From: Streptomyces sp. ISL-96
GTDB taxonomy: Bacteria > Actinomycetota > Actinomycetes > Streptomycetales > Streptomycetaceae
NCBI RefSeq assembly: GCF_018614035.1
Contig: NZ_JAGGPA010000024.1
Coordinates: forward strand, 7,261 to 57,627
Direction of reading: 5' to 3'
Length of the DNA stretch: 50,367 nucleotides
The position numbers and the translations under genes are program-made. Within the stretch, counting starts at the first letter, position 1, and each line of letters starts with the position of its first letter. The notes beneath the pieces are model-generated. The model worked only from the letters and a program-made list of their open reading frames with translations. It ran no database searches and had not been told where the DNA came from. Shown one piece after another: positions 1 to 8,717 of this stretch.

Positions 1-82
1 GGCGATTGAGGAGCGGCCCGCAGGGCGTCACGGGGGTCTGGGGGCTTGCCCCCAGTTCCGGGAAGGGGCGGGGTGGGGAAAA
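1..82. repeat. Dispersed intergenic repeat, copy 1 (truncated by window edge)
   Basis: The window opens with GGCGATTGAGGA, followed by GGGGGTCTGGGGGCTTGCCC, a CCCAG closing arm, and CGGGAAGGGGCGGGGTGGGG. The same string order recurs at 33461-33524. The inner part CTGGGGGCTTGCCCCCAG (39-56) forms a short hairpin. The left part of the element lies outside the window. It sits downstream of the SDR gene and may also act as its terminator. Confidence 0.65.
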
Positions 83-159
83 TCTCGCTCCGCGCGGCGT
101 ACCCGCGCCGCTGGCCCGGGGCCCGGCCCTTCGGACGGCCTGCGGGGCGCCCGAAGGAA

Positions 160-915
160 TCAGAAGCCGTGACGCGCGCCGCCGTCGATCGGCAGCATGA
201 TGCCCGTCAAGTACGACGCCGCCGGCGACAGCAGGAACGCCGCCGCCCTGCCGAACTCCTCCGGCCTCCCGTAGCGCCGCAGCGGAATGCGCGACTCGTT
301 GCCCGCACGCGCAGCCTCCGCGTCGCCGGACAGCGCGTCCAGCTGCCGCACCCGGTCCGTGTCGATCCGGGCCGGCAGGAGGCCCACCACCCGGATGCCC
401 CGCGGGCCCAAGTCGTCGGCGAGCGACTTCGCGAAGCCCGCCAGGCCCGGCCGCAGGCCGTTGGAGATGGTGAGGCCGTGGATCGGTTCGTGGACCGAGC
501 CGGAGAGCACGAAGCCGATGACGCCGCCCTCGGAGAGCTCCGCCGCCGCCGCACGGGCCAGCCGTACCGCCCCGAGGAAGACGGATTCGAAAGCCGCCTG
601 CCACTGCTCGTCCGTGTTCTCGGCGGCGACGCCCGGCGCCGGGCCGCCGACGCTGATGAGGATGCCGTCGAAGCGCCCGAAGTGCGCCCGGGCGGCGCCG
701 ATCAGGCGCTCCGCCGACGCCGGGTCCGCATTGTCGGCGGCGACACCGACCGCGTTCGGCCCGAGCTCCGCCGCGGCGTCGGCCACCGCCTTCTCGTCCC
801 GGCCGCTCACGACGACCTTCGCGCCGTCTGCCGTCAACTGCCGCGCCGAGGCGAAGCCGAGCCCGCGACTGGCTCCGGTGACGACGTACACCCGGTCCTT
901 CAGTTCAAGATCCAT
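160..915 (-). CDS. Atypical short-chain dehydrogenase/reductase (SDR)
   Basis: This is a 251-aa Rossmann-fold SDR with the glycine-rich NAD(P) motif TGASRGLG at residues 13-20 and the C-terminal YLTGIMLPIDGG segment typical of classical SDRs. Where the catalytic Tyr-x3-Lys is expected it has SNGLRPGLAGFAK (151-163), so the Tyr is missing. This resembles the BKR-like SDR subgroup known to lack a perfect catalytic tetrad. The ATG at 915 overlaps the 3' end of the upstream GH15 gene (stop at 905-907), suggesting translational coupling. A longer in-frame start exists upstream, but the ATG gives the normal N-terminus. The substrate is unknown, and a reductase role cannot be assumed. Confidence 0.85.
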   Translation of the reverse strand: MDLELKDRVYVVTGASRGLGFASARQLTADGAKVVVSGRDEKAVADAAAELGPNAVGVAADNADPASAERLIGAARAHFGRFDGILISVGGPAPGVAAENTDEQWQAAFESVFLGAVRLARAAAAELSEGGVIGFVLSGSVHEPIHGLTISNGLRPGLAGFAKSLADDLGPRGIRVVGLLPARIDTDRVRQLDALSGDAEAARAGNESRIPLRRYGRPEEFGRAAAFLLSPAASYLTGIMLPIDGGARHGF

Positions 916-2710
916 GGGGCCACCCTGCCGCCTCTTCCCCGCCGAGAGCGAGCGCGGACCCCACAAGTCCGATATGACTGAATGCCTGGGGGAAGTTGCC
1001 GAGCTGCCGCCCGGTGGCCGGGTCGTACTCCTCGGCGAGCAGCCCCACGTCGTTGCGCAGCGTCAGCAGCCGCTCGAAGAGCTCCCGGGCCTCCTTCGCG
1101 CGCCCCGTCAGCCGCAGCGCGTCGACGAGCCAGAACGAGCAGGCCAGAAACGTTCCCTCGTCGCCGGGCAGACCGTCCACCGTGAGGCCGTCCGCGCTGT
1201 AGCGGCGGATGAAGCCGCCACGGCTCAGCTCGGTCTGCACCGCGTCGACCGTCCCCACGACCCGCGGATCGTCCGGCGGTAGGAAGCCGACGCGGGGGAT
1301 GAGGAGCGTGGCGGCGTCGAGCTCCCTCGAACCGTAGTACTGCGTGAAGGTGTTGCGCTCGGGGTCGTACCCCTTCTCGCAGACCTCCCGGTGCACCTCG
1401 TCGCGCATTGCCCGCCACCGGTCCGCGTCGCCGTGCAGCGTCGGGTCGTCCTCCAGGGCGTGTACGGCGCGGTCGGCCGCGACCCACGCCATCACCTTGG
1501 AGTGCACGAAGTGCCGGCGCGGCCCCCGTACCTCCCACAGGCCCTCGTCCGGCTCGCGCCAGTTGGACTCCAGGAAGCCGAGCAGGCTGAGCTGAAGGTT
1601 CCAGGCGTGCGGTTTCGGGCGCAGACCCCAGGCCCTGGCCAGATGGAGGGTGTCGATGACCTCTCCGTACACGTCGAGCTGGAGCTGTTTGACGGCCGCG
1701 TTGCCGGTACGGACCGGCTTGGACCCCTCGTACCCGCTCAGCCACGGCAGTTCCGTCTCGGGCAGCCGCCGCTCGCCGGCGAGGCCGTACATGATCTGGA
1801 GGTCGGCCGGGTCGCCCGCGACCGCCCGCAGCAGCCAGTCGCGCCAGGCCGCCGCCTCGTCGATGTAGCCGGCGGCGACGAGGGCGCCGAGGGTGAGGGT
1901 GGCGTCGCGCAGCCAGCAGTAGCGGTAGTCCCAGTTGCGTACGCCGCCGATCTCCTCCGGGAGTGAGGTGGTGGGGGAGGCGACGATGCCGCCGGTCGGG
2001 GCGTACGTGAGTGCCTTGAGGGTGATCAGCGAGCGCACCACGGCCTCGCGGTAGGGGCCTTCGTAGCAGCACAGGGCTGCCCAGTCCTCCCAGTCCTGGA
2101 GGCTGTGTTCCAGTCCCTCGTACGGGTCGGTGAAGGTCGGCTGCGGCTCGTGCGACGGATGCCAAGTCAGGACGAATGCCACCTTTTCGCCCTTGGCTAC
2201 GGTGAAGGACGAGAAGGTGGTGTACTGCTGGCCCCAGCTCTTCACCCGGTCCACGGGATCACAGCGCAGCCAGGCGGCGTCGGGGCCCGCGACGGCGACC
2301 CGGTGGCCGGTCGTACGCCGCATCCACGGCACGATGTTGCCGTAGTCGAAGCGCAGCCGGAGCGTGGAGCGCATCGTCACCTCGCCGGAGAGACCATCCA
2401 CGATCCGTACGACATCGGGGGCCTTGTCGCGCTGCGGCATGAAGTCGGTGACCTTGACCTTGCCGGAGCGGGTCTCCCAGACCGAGTCCAGGATGAGGCT
2501 GTTGCCGCGGTACGAGCGCCGCGAGCAGGCGCCCGCGCCCGCGGGGGCCATGCGCCAGTGGCCGTTCTCCTCGTCACCGAGCAGCGCGGCGAAGCACGCG
2601 GCCGAGTCGAAGCGGGGCAGGCAGAGCCAGTCGATGGAACCGTCTTTGCCGACCAGGGCCGCGGTCTGGAGGTCCCCGATGAGCGCGTAGTCCTCGATGC
2701 GTTGGGTCAC
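905..2710 (-). CDS. Glycoside hydrolase family 15 protein (trehalase/glucoamylase type)
   Basis: This 601-aa protein has two parts. The N-terminal trehalase-like domain (about 1-200) begins IEDYALIGDLQTAALVGKDG and includes the SIDWLCLPRFDS signature. The C-terminal part is a GH15 (alpha/alpha)6 barrel. Visible GH15 motifs are RNWDYRYCWLRDA (258-270), DEGLWEVRG (388-396, Glu393 the likely general acid) and EEYDPATGRQLGNFPQAFSH (560-579, second catalytic Glu). No signal peptide is present, so it should be cytoplasmic. Actinobacterial relatives hydrolyse trehalose or alpha-glucans; the sequence alone does not decide between them. The downstream SDR gene overlaps its 3' end. Confidence 0.9.
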   Translation of the reverse strand: MTQRIEDYALIGDLQTAALVGKDGSIDWLCLPRFDSAACFAALLGDEENGHWRMAPAGAGACSRRSYRGNSLILDSVWETRSGKVKVTDFMPQRDKAPDVVRIVDGLSGEVTMRSTLRLRFDYGNIVPWMRRTTGHRVAVAGPDAAWLRCDPVDRVKSWGQQYTTFSSFTVAKGEKVAFVLTWHPSHEPQPTFTDPYEGLEHSLQDWEDWAALCCYEGPYREAVVRSLITLKALTYAPTGGIVASPTTSLPEEIGGVRNWDYRYCWLRDATLTLGALVAAGYIDEAAAWRDWLLRAVAGDPADLQIMYGLAGERRLPETELPWLSGYEGSKPVRTGNAAVKQLQLDVYGEVIDTLHLARAWGLRPKPHAWNLQLSLLGFLESNWREPDEGLWEVRGPRRHFVHSKVMAWVAADRAVHALEDDPTLHGDADRWRAMRDEVHREVCEKGYDPERNTFTQYYGSRELDAATLLIPRVGFLPPDDPRVVGTVDAVQTELSRGGFIRRYSADGLTVDGLPGDEGTFLACSFWLVDALRLTGRAKEARELFERLLTLRNDVGLLAEEYDPATGRQLGNFPQAFSHIGLVGSALALGGEEAAGWPHGS

Positions 2711-2789
2711 GCAGACTCGTGTTCCCGCACTGGCGTGGCATTAAGCCGCCATGGGCGGTGGCGGTGCCGGCGGCCGGTGGCGCGACGGG

Positions 2790-3587
2790 TCAGGCGTCTG
2801 CCGTGGCAGGTTCCGCCGACGCCGCGTCGAGGGTCCCGGCGGCCTCCGCGCGGTCGCGCAGTTCGCGGCGTACGAGAACGACCCAGCCGAACGGAACCGC
2901 GCCGGCGAACAGCCACCACTGCACGGCGTATGCCATGTGCGGGCCGATGGAGTCGGCGTCGGGATCGGGCACGAGCTCCGGCTTCGGGCCCGCGGGGACG
3001 GGCTCGATCTGCTCGATGTAGCCGCCGAGGACGGGCCGCGCGAGCGTCTTCGCCTGCTGCTCGCTGTTGATCAGCATGACCTGCCGGGGCGGCAGACCGC
3101 TCAGGTCCTTGATGCCGCTGCCCGCCGTCGTCTCGTCGGCCTTGAGGCGTCCGGTGACGGTGACTTCGCCCTTGGGGGCGGCCGGGATCTCGGGGAACGC
3201 CTGCTGGTCGGCGTCGAAGGGGATCCAGCCCCGGTTGACGAGAACGGCGCGGCCGTCGTTCATGACCAGCGGGGTGAGGACGTGGTGGCCGACCTTGTCG
3301 TCGGCGTTGGTCCTGCGGCGTACGACGACTTCGCGCGCGGTGTCGTACGTGCCGGTGGCGGTCACCCGGCGCCAGTAGTCGGCGCGCGGGACGGTGTGTC
3401 CGGGGGAGGTGATGTCGCCGACGGGGAGGGGCTTCGCCCTGAGGTTTCCGGAGATCAGCTTGTTCTGCGCGACCCGGTGCTCGTGGCGATGCAGCTGCCA
3501 GAAGCCCAGCTCGACCATGGTGGGAATGAGGACGAGCATCAGGAGGGTGAGGATCACCCACTGCCGGGACAACAGGAAGCGGTACAC
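2790..3587 (-). CDS. SURF1 family cytochrome oxidase biogenesis protein
   Basis: This 265-aa membrane protein has the SURF1 layout. An N-terminal transmembrane helix (about 10-30, WVILTLLMLVLIPTMVELGF) is followed by WQLHRHEHR, a large extracytoplasmic domain with VLVNRGWIPFD (about 120-130), and a second helix near 224-242 (YAVQWWLFAGAVPFGWVVLV). SURF1 proteins assist heme a/copper insertion during assembly of aa3-type cytochrome c oxidase. The ATG at 3587 starts directly before the first helix. It lies in a minus-strand series with the GH15 gene but with 79 bp between them, so co-transcription is unproven. Confidence 0.93.
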   Translation of the reverse strand: MYRFLLSRQWVILTLLMLVLIPTMVELGFWQLHRHEHRVAQNKLISGNLRAKPLPVGDITSPGHTVPRADYWRRVTATGTYDTAREVVVRRRTNADDKVGHHVLTPLVMNDGRAVLVNRGWIPFDADQQAFPEIPAAPKGEVTVTGRLKADETTAGSGIKDLSGLPPRQVMLINSEQQAKTLARPVLGGYIEQIEPVPAGPKPELVPDPDADSIGPHMAYAVQWWLFAGAVPFGWVVLVRRELRDRAEAAGTLDAASAEPATADA

Positions 3588-3674
3588 GTCCCTGACGTTA
3601 CCTGGCGCGCGGTGATCCCCGGCGGGTGGGTCCGAGTGGCGGCCCGCCGGGGGCTGTGCCTCGAATCCCGCGGA

Positions 3675-3908
3675 TCAGACCTTGTCGACGATGCCTACCT
3701 TCCCTTCCGCGCGTGCGCAGTGAGCGCCGCAGAACCAGCGGCCCTCGACCTCCACGCCCTGGCCGAGGATCTGGACCCTGCAGTGCTCGCAGATGGGTGC
3801 CATCCGGTGGATGGCGCAGGCGAAGCAGTCGAAGATGTGCACCGCGCCCTGCGCGTGCACTTCGAACGACATGCCGTAATCATTTCCGCAAACCTCACAA
3901 CGTGCCAT
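3675..3908 (-). CDS. Small cysteine-rich (zinc-ribbon-like) protein
   Basis: This 77-aa protein starts MARCEVCGNDYG and carries Cys pairs CEVC (4-7), CFAC, CEHC and CGAHC, which can form two or more treble-clef or zinc-ribbon sites. Such short proteins are widespread in actinobacteria and are sometimes labelled prokaryotic metallothionein-like; I do not assign a function. The ATG at 3908 is preferred over the upstream in-frame ATG at 3974, because residues upstream of MARCEV are Arg/Pro-rich read-through into the exonuclease end. It lies 62 bp downstream of the exonuclease gene on the same strand. Confidence 0.75.
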   Translation of the reverse strand: MARCEVCGNDYGMSFEVHAQGAVHIFDCFACAIHRMAPICEHCRVQILGQGVEVEGRWFCGAHCARAEGKVGIVDKV

Positions 3909-3970
3909 GCGCCACAGGGTGGGACCGCGGGCGGCGCAGGGCGAGCGGTCGGCGGGCGAGTCGCCGCCAA

Positions 3971-4966
3971 TCACCCGTCTGCCGGAGACACGTCCCGCAC
4001 CAGCTGGGTGAAGGCGGCCTCGTCGACGACGGGGGTGCCGAAGGACTTGGCCTTGACGGTTTTGGACGTGGCCGAGTCGGGGTCGTTGGTCACGAGCAGA
4101 CTCGTGAGCCGCGACACGCTCGTCGCGATGTGCAGTCCCGCTTCGACCGCCCGGTCCTCCAGCAGTTCCCGGTCCACGGACGTATCACCTGAAAACGCCA
4201 CACGCATGCCCTGCTTGAGTAGTTTGCCCGGTTCGTACCGCCCCGGGTTCGGGTACGGGCACGCCGGCCGCTTGCGCGACGGTCGCCAGCTCCCGCCGCC
4301 CCCGCCCCGGTACGACGCCTGGTGGCCCACCCGCGGCGTCGCGGGCGAGTCCGACCACTCGGTGAGCGGCAGGCATTCGAGCAGCGGCAGTCGTACGCCG
4401 CCCTGTGCGGCCGCGTGCAGGCTCGGGCGGAACGCCTCGGCCAGCACACGCGCGTCGTCGAGCGCGTGGTGCGCACGCTGCTGTACGACGCCGAAGTGCG
4501 CGGCCAGCGACTCCAGCTTGTGGTTGGGCAGGGGCAGTCGAAGCTCCTTGGAGAGCGCGATGGTGCACAGCCGCTGCTGGACGGGCGCGGTGCGCTGGGC
4601 GCGTGCGTACTCCCGGGCGATCATCGACCAGTCGAACATGGCGTTGTGCGCGACGAGCACCCGGCCGTCGAGCCGCTCGGAAAACTCGGCCGCGATGTCC
4701 GGGAACAGCGGGGCGTCCACGAGCACATCGCCGGTGAGGCCGTGGATCCAGACGGGGCCGGGATCGCGCTCGGGGTTGACCAGCGTGTACCAGTGGTCCT
4801 CGACGTCTCCCCGGTAGTCCAGCCGGTAGACGGCGGCGGAGATTATCCGGTCGTCCCGCGCGAGTCCGGTGGTCTCCACGTCGACGACCGCGTACCCCTT
4901 CGGGTAGGCGGTCGGCCACGGCGCTGCTGTCGCCGCTGTCGGTGCTGTCGGCTGGTCTTCGAGCAT
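3971..4966 (-). CDS. DEDDh-type 3'-5' exonuclease with C-terminal BRCT-like domain
   Basis: This is a 331-aa protein. The DnaQ-like exonuclease domain (about 24-190) shows Exo I VVDVETTG (Asp29, Glu31), Exo II LVAHNAMFDWSM and the Exo III HHALDDARVLAEAF histidine-aspartate motif. After a Gly/Ser/Arg-rich linker, the C-terminus (about 250-325; GMRVAFSGDT and LLVTNDPDSATSKTVKAKS) looks like a BRCT domain, the arrangement seen in actinobacterial DnaQ-like exonucleases outside polymerase III. The start chosen is the ATG at 4966 (MLEDQPTAP); a GTG two codons upstream (4970-4972) is also possible. It begins 2 bp after the TetR stop codon, so the two are probably one transcript. Confidence 0.9.
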   Translation of the reverse strand: MLEDQPTAPTAATAAPWPTAYPKGYAVVDVETTGLARDDRIISAAVYRLDYRGDVEDHWYTLVNPERDPGPVWIHGLTGDVLVDAPLFPDIAAEFSERLDGRVLVAHNAMFDWSMIAREYARAQRTAPVQQRLCTIALSKELRLPLPNHKLESLAAHFGVVQQRAHHALDDARVLAEAFRPSLHAAAQGGVRLPLLECLPLTEWSDSPATPRVGHQASYRGGGGGSWRPSRKRPACPYPNPGRYEPGKLLKQGMRVAFSGDTSVDRELLEDRAVEAGLHIATSVSRLTSLLVTNDPDSATSKTVKAKSFGTPVVDEAAFTQLVRDVSPADG

Positions 4967-4968
4967 GG

Positions 4969-5610
4969 TCACTGAGGATACGGGCCCCCACTGACAGCCC
5001 TGTCCGCCCGGGTGAGCAGACCGTCCACGAGAGCTCTCACGGAATTGACGAAGAGGCGTTCGGGATCGGCGGGCCGGGCGAGGGCCGGGTCGTGTTCCGC
5101 GCTCTCGGCGTCCCACAGGTCCTCCTCGCCCGGGTGCTGTACGGGGGCGCGTTCGCGGTTGCGCTCGACGAGGACGTACCCGACGACCTGGAACTGGACG
5201 GCGCGTACGGCCTCCGCCGCCCGCGCGCCGCGCAGCCCCGCCGCGTGCACCTCGTGGACGAGGGTCTGCTGGGCCGGCAGGAACATCCGCTCGGTGAGGC
5301 CGCGTTCGTGGACCATCGCGATCAGGTGGGGGCGCCCGCGCAACTCCCGGCGCAGGCCCCGGGCCACGGAGACGATGCGGGCGGCCGGGGTGCGGCCGCT
5401 GGGGCGGATGGCGCCCATCTCCTCGATGGTCCGCTCGACGAGGGCGTCGAGGAGCGACTCGCGGTTGCCGACGTGCCAGTAGATCGAGGTGACCGCCGTA
5501 CCGAGCTCGGCGGCGAGCTTGCGCATGGTGAGGGAGGCGGGGCCGTGCTGTTTGACGAGAGCCGTGGCGGCCTCCAGGACCTCGTCGCGGGTCAGGGCGG
5601 TGCGTGGCAT
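4969..5610 (-). CDS. TetR family transcriptional regulator
   Basis: This 213-aa protein has an N-terminal TetR helix-turn-helix: RDEVLEAATALVKQHG followed by LTMRKLAAELGTAVTSIYWH (about 27-46). The ligand-binding half is variable, as usual in the family. It is transcribed divergently from the acetoacetate-decarboxylase operon. The 119-bp gap between them holds a perfect inverted repeat at 5663-5677, so autoregulation and control of the catabolic operon are the natural inference. The exonuclease gene follows after 2 bp. Confidence 0.93.
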   Translation of the reverse strand: MPRTALTRDEVLEAATALVKQHGPASLTMRKLAAELGTAVTSIYWHVGNRESLLDALVERTIEEMGAIRPSGRTPAARIVSVARGLRRELRGRPHLIAMVHERGLTERMFLPAQQTLVHEVHAAGLRGARAAEAVRAVQFQVVGYVLVERNRERAPVQHPGEEDLWDAESAEHDPALARPADPERLFVNSVRALVDGLLTRADRAVSGGPYPQ

Positions 5611-5662
5611 GGAGCCCCCAATTCTCGTGCGTGCAAGCCTATTTACCCTTCATCGCCCTCGG

Positions 5663-5677
5663 TGTAACTGTGTTACA
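5663..5677. promoter_or_regulatory. Perfect palindrome, probable TetR operator
   Basis: TGTAAC-TGT-GTTACA is a perfect 6-bp inverted repeat with a 3-bp spacer. It lies between the divergent starts of the TetR gene (5610) and the decarboxylase-family gene (5730). Palindromes of this form and placement are usual for TetR-family operators. No footprint or homologous alignment was available, so the assignment rests on symmetry and position. Confidence 0.7.
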
Positions 5678-5729
5678 GACTACCGGGCTGCAGGCTGCCG
5701 ACGAGAGCGGAAGCGAAAGGCGGTACGAC

Positions 5730-6530
5730 ATGGCACGCGTACGGTACGGCGCGCGGACCGAGGCCGAGATCACGGCGGCGCGCGAATCGGTCTCCAGGCT
5801 CCCCGACATCTGGTCCACCGGTGTGGTGGCCCTGTGGGAGAGCGACCCGGACGCGGTGGCGGCCGTACTGCCGCCGCCGCTCAAGCCCGCCGAGCGGCCG
5901 CTCGTACGGGCCAACATCAGCAAGGTCGACCTGCCCGGCTACCCGCTGGGCGCCGGTTCGGTGGCGGTCGGGGCCGTCCACGACGGGGTCACCGGCTGGT
6001 ACCCCCTCGTCATGCCGATGACCCACGAACGGGCCCTGATCGGCGGACGCGAGGTCTTCGGAGAGCCGAAGAAGCTGGGCGAGGTGACCGTCGACCGCGA
6101 CGGCCTGGTCGTACGGGCGGCACTCGCCCGGCACGGCATCGCCTTCGTCGAGGTGCGGGGCGCGGTGGAAGGCCCGCTGCCGCTGCCTGAACCGGCGGAG
6201 AAGGTCGACTTCTACTTCAAGTTCCTGCCGGCGGTGGACGGCCGTGGCTTCGACGCCGACCCGGTCCTCGTGCACTGCGTCCGCAACGAGAAGGTGCGCA
6301 AGCTGGAGCGGATCACGGGCGACGTGGTGCTGCGCGAGTCGGTGTACGACCCGGTCGCGGATCTGCCCGTACGCCGCGTCGTGGAGATCACCATCGGCGA
6401 GAAGACCACCGACCAGAAGGGCAGGGTGGTGGAGCGGGTGAGCGCACAGGCCCTGCTCCCGTACATCCACCAGCGCTACGACGACCCGCAGCAGATCCTC
6501 GACGGTCCGCCGGAAGGGAGCGCCGCTTGA
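5730..6530 (+). CDS. Acetoacetate decarboxylase family protein
   Basis: This 266-aa protein has the ADC-family fold signature GREVFGEPKKLGEV around residues 107-119. Lys114-Lys115 match the adjacent lysines that, in clostridial acetoacetate decarboxylase, supply the Schiff-base Lys and its pKa-lowering neighbour. Many actinobacterial relatives act on other keto acids or as aldolase/dehydratases, so acetoacetate itself is not established. The ATG at 5730 follows GCGAAAGGCGG; residues upstream of it in the same frame do not look coding. The gene is first in a four-gene run and overlaps the next start by one base (TGATG). Confidence 0.88.
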   Translation: MARVRYGARTEAEITAARESVSRLPDIWSTGVVALWESDPDAVAAVLPPPLKPAERPLVRANISKVDLPGYPLGAGSVAVGAVHDGVTGWYPLVMPMTHERALIGGREVFGEPKKLGEVTVDRDGLVVRAALARHGIAFVEVRGAVEGPLPLPEPAEKVDFYFKFLPAVDGRGFDADPVLVHCVRNEKVRKLERITGDVVLRESVYDPVADLPVRRVVEITIGEKTTDQKGRVVERVSAQALLPYIHQRYDDPQQILDGPPEGSAA

Positions 6531-7414
6531 TGCGGTTGCGGGAAGGGCAGGTCGCCGTGGTCACGGGCGCGGCGAGCGGTATCGGGCTGGCGATGGTCCG
6601 GCGGTTCGCGGCGGAGGGGCTCAAGGTCGTACTCGCCGACGTGGAGGAGGGCGCGCTGGAGAAGGCCGCCGCCGAACTCCGGGCGCAGGGCGTGCAGGTG
6701 CTCGCGCGTGTCACCGACGTCAGCGAGCGCGATGACGTCACCGCGCTCGCGGACGCGGCGTACGACACCTTCGGCGCGGTGCACGTGCTGTGCAACAACG
6801 CGGGGGTCGGCTCGGGCGCGGAGGGCCGCATGTGGGAGCACGAGGTGAACGACTGGAAATGGGCGTTCGCGGTGAACGTGTGGGGCGTGTTCCACGGCAT
6901 CCAGGCGTTCGTTCCCCGGATGCTCGCGGGCGGCGAACCCGGGCACGTCGTCAACACGTCCTCGGGCGACGGCGGAATAGCCCCGCTGCCGACCGCGTCC
7001 GTGTACGCCGTCACCAAGGCGGCCGTCGTGACGATGACCGAGTCGCTGTACGCACATTTGCGGGCGGAGAGCGTTCCCGTGAGCACTTCGGTGCTGTTCC
7101 CCGGACCGCACATGCTCCGCACGGGGCTGTGGGAGTCGCACCGGAACCGGCCGTCGCGCTACGCGAAGGAACGGCCGCGCAGGACGCCGTACCGCAGCCT
7201 CGGGCAATGGGAGACGGCGATGAAGGCGGCGGGGCACGAGATCGAGTTCACGCCGGTCGAGGACGTCGCCGAGACCGTCGTGGAGGGGATCACCGCAGAC
7301 CGTTTCTGGATGCTGCCGGCGAGCGAGCACAGCGACCGGCAGATCCGCGCGAGGGCGCGGTCGATGCTCGACCGTGCCAATCCGTCGTATCTGGAGAGCT
7401 TCATTCTCGACTGA
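6530..7414 (+). CDS. SDR family NAD(P)-dependent oxidoreductase
   Basis: This 294-aa classical SDR has TGAASGIG at 13-20, NNAG at 89-92 and the catalytic Ser144/Ser145 and Tyr159-x3-Lys163 (SVYAVTK). It is longer than the family norm (about 250 aa) because of a C-terminal extension holding FTPVEDVAETVVEGI. This form is common in actinobacterial SDRs that sit in ketone/alcohol catabolic clusters. It is translationally coupled to the decarboxylase-family gene (shared A at 6530) and lies 19 bp before the first amidohydrolase gene. The likely role is to oxidise or reduce an intermediate in the same pathway; the substrate is unknown. Confidence 0.9.
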   Translation: MRLREGQVAVVTGAASGIGLAMVRRFAAEGLKVVLADVEEGALEKAAAELRAQGVQVLARVTDVSERDDVTALADAAYDTFGAVHVLCNNAGVGSGAEGRMWEHEVNDWKWAFAVNVWGVFHGIQAFVPRMLAGGEPGHVVNTSSGDGGIAPLPTASVYAVTKAAVVTMTESLYAHLRAESVPVSTSVLFPGPHMLRTGLWESHRNRPSRYAKERPRRTPYRSLGQWETAMKAAGHEIEFTPVEDVAETVVEGITADRFWMLPASEHSDRQIRARARSMLDRANPSYLESFILD

Positions 7415-7433
7415 GGACATCTGAGGACATCTG

Positions 7434-8717
7434 ATGACAGACCCGTACCTGATCATCTCCTCCGACTGCCACGCCGGTCTGCCGACCGAGCAGTACCGGC
7501 CCTACCTGGACAGCGCCTTCCACCGCGACTTCGACGAATTCCTCGGGCAGCGCGACGCCCGCCGCGAGGAGATGACGCGTCTCGGCGTACGCAACGAAGC
7601 CTTCGCCGCCAAGTGGTTCCACGACAACGAGGAGGGGCTGCGTGGCGGCTGGGACACGGCCCAGCGCCTCAAGGAGCTCGACGGCGACGGGGTGGCCGCC
7701 GAGGTCGTATTCCCCGACGCCGACGCCGACGCCGTCGACAGCCAGACCGCCGCGCCCTTCGGCGTCGGCCTCGGCCTCTCCGGCGACCAGGACCCGGCCC
7801 TGGGCATGGCGGGCGCGCGGGCGCACAACCGGTGGCTCGCCGAATTCGTCTCCCAGAACCCCGAACGGCACTGCGGCGTAGCGCTCCTGCCCATCACGGG
7901 CGAGGTGGAGCAGGTCGTCGCAGAGATCCACCGGGCCAAGGAGTCCGGGCTCGGCGCGCTGATGATCCCCTCGATGTGGGTCGACAGGCCGCCGTACCAC
8001 GACCGCCGTTACGACCCGGTATGGGCGGCGGCGGCTGAGACACGCATGCCGATCGTGACGCACTCCGGCGCGGCGCCGCGCCACGAATACGGCGACCACC
8101 TGGGCATCTACGTCTCCGAGGTCACGTGGTGGCCCGCCAGGCCGCTGTGGTTCCTGCTCTGGTCGGGCGTCTTCGAGCGTCACCCCGGGCTGCGGTTCGG
8201 GGTCGCGGAGTCCGGCTGCTGGTGGCTGCCGAACCAGCTGTGGTTCATGGACCGTCTGTACCTGGGCGCGCACGGAGGCAAGAAGCTGTCGCCCTTCGCG
8301 GAACTGAAGCGGCCGCCGAGCGAGTACCTGGACCGGCAGGTCTTCATCTGCGCCACCAACACCAAGCGCCGCGAACTCGCCCAGCGCTACGAGATCGGCG
8401 TCGACAACATCCTGTGGGGCAGCGACTTCCCGCACCCCGAGGGCACCTGGCCCGACACGCGCGCGTGGCTGAAGCGCACCTTCCACGACATCCCCGTCGC
8501 CGAGACCCGCCGCATCCTGGGCCTGGCGGCAGCCGAGGTCTTCGGCTTCGACACGGCGAAGCTCGCCCCGCTCGCCCGGCGCATCGGCCCTACGCCGCAG
8601 GAACTGGGCCAGCCGGACGACCAGGGGCCCGTCGAGGCGTCCTGGGCGAGGTCGCGCGAGGTGGGCCGCCACTGGCTGACCGACCACGACTTCCCGCAGC
8701 TTGGAGTCTCGCCATGA
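7434..8717 (+). CDS. Amidohydrolase-2 family protein (TIM barrel), first of a tandem pair
   Basis: This 427-aa protein belongs to the amidohydrolase-2/ACMSD-like superfamily. The usual first metal motif is Asp11-Cys-His13 (SSDCHAG), followed by THSGAAPRH (His210) and WGSDFPHPEG (Asp331), which give plausible metal and catalytic ligands. Family members hydrolyse C-N or C-C bonds or decarboxylate aromatic acids. It is preceded by two GAGGACATCT repeats just upstream of the ATG at 7434. Its stop overlaps the next gene's start (ATGA, 8714-8717), so the two relatives are co-translated. They may act sequentially or as a hetero-oligomer. Confidence 0.88.
   Translation: MTDPYLIISSDCHAGLPTEQYRPYLDSAFHRDFDEFLGQRDARREEMTRLGVRNEAFAAKWFHDNEEGLRGGWDTAQRLKELDGDGVAAEVVFPDADADAVDSQTAAPFGVGLGLSGDQDPALGMAGARAHNRWLAEFVSQNPERHCGVALLPITGEVEQVVAEIHRAKESGLGALMIPSMWVDRPPYHDRRYDPVWAAAAETRMPIVTHSGAAPRHEYGDHLGIYVSEVTWWPARPLWFLLWSGVFERHPGLRFGVAESGCWWLPNQLWFMDRLYLGAHGGKKLSPFAELKRPPSEYLDRQVFICATNTKRRELAQRYEIGVDNILWGSDFPHPEGTWPDTRAWLKRTFHDIPVAETRRILGLAAAEVFGFDTAKLAPLARRIGPTPQELGQPDDQGPVEASWARSREVGRHWLTDHDFPQLGVSP

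Noticed and set aside
2751..4817. Very long plus-strand open frame antisense to SURF1 and the exonuclease
   Set aside because: It is Arg/Gly/Ala/Val-rich with no domain sense, whereas the minus-strand frames match SURF1, a Cys-rich protein and a DEDDh exonuclease. It is a byproduct of high GC content.
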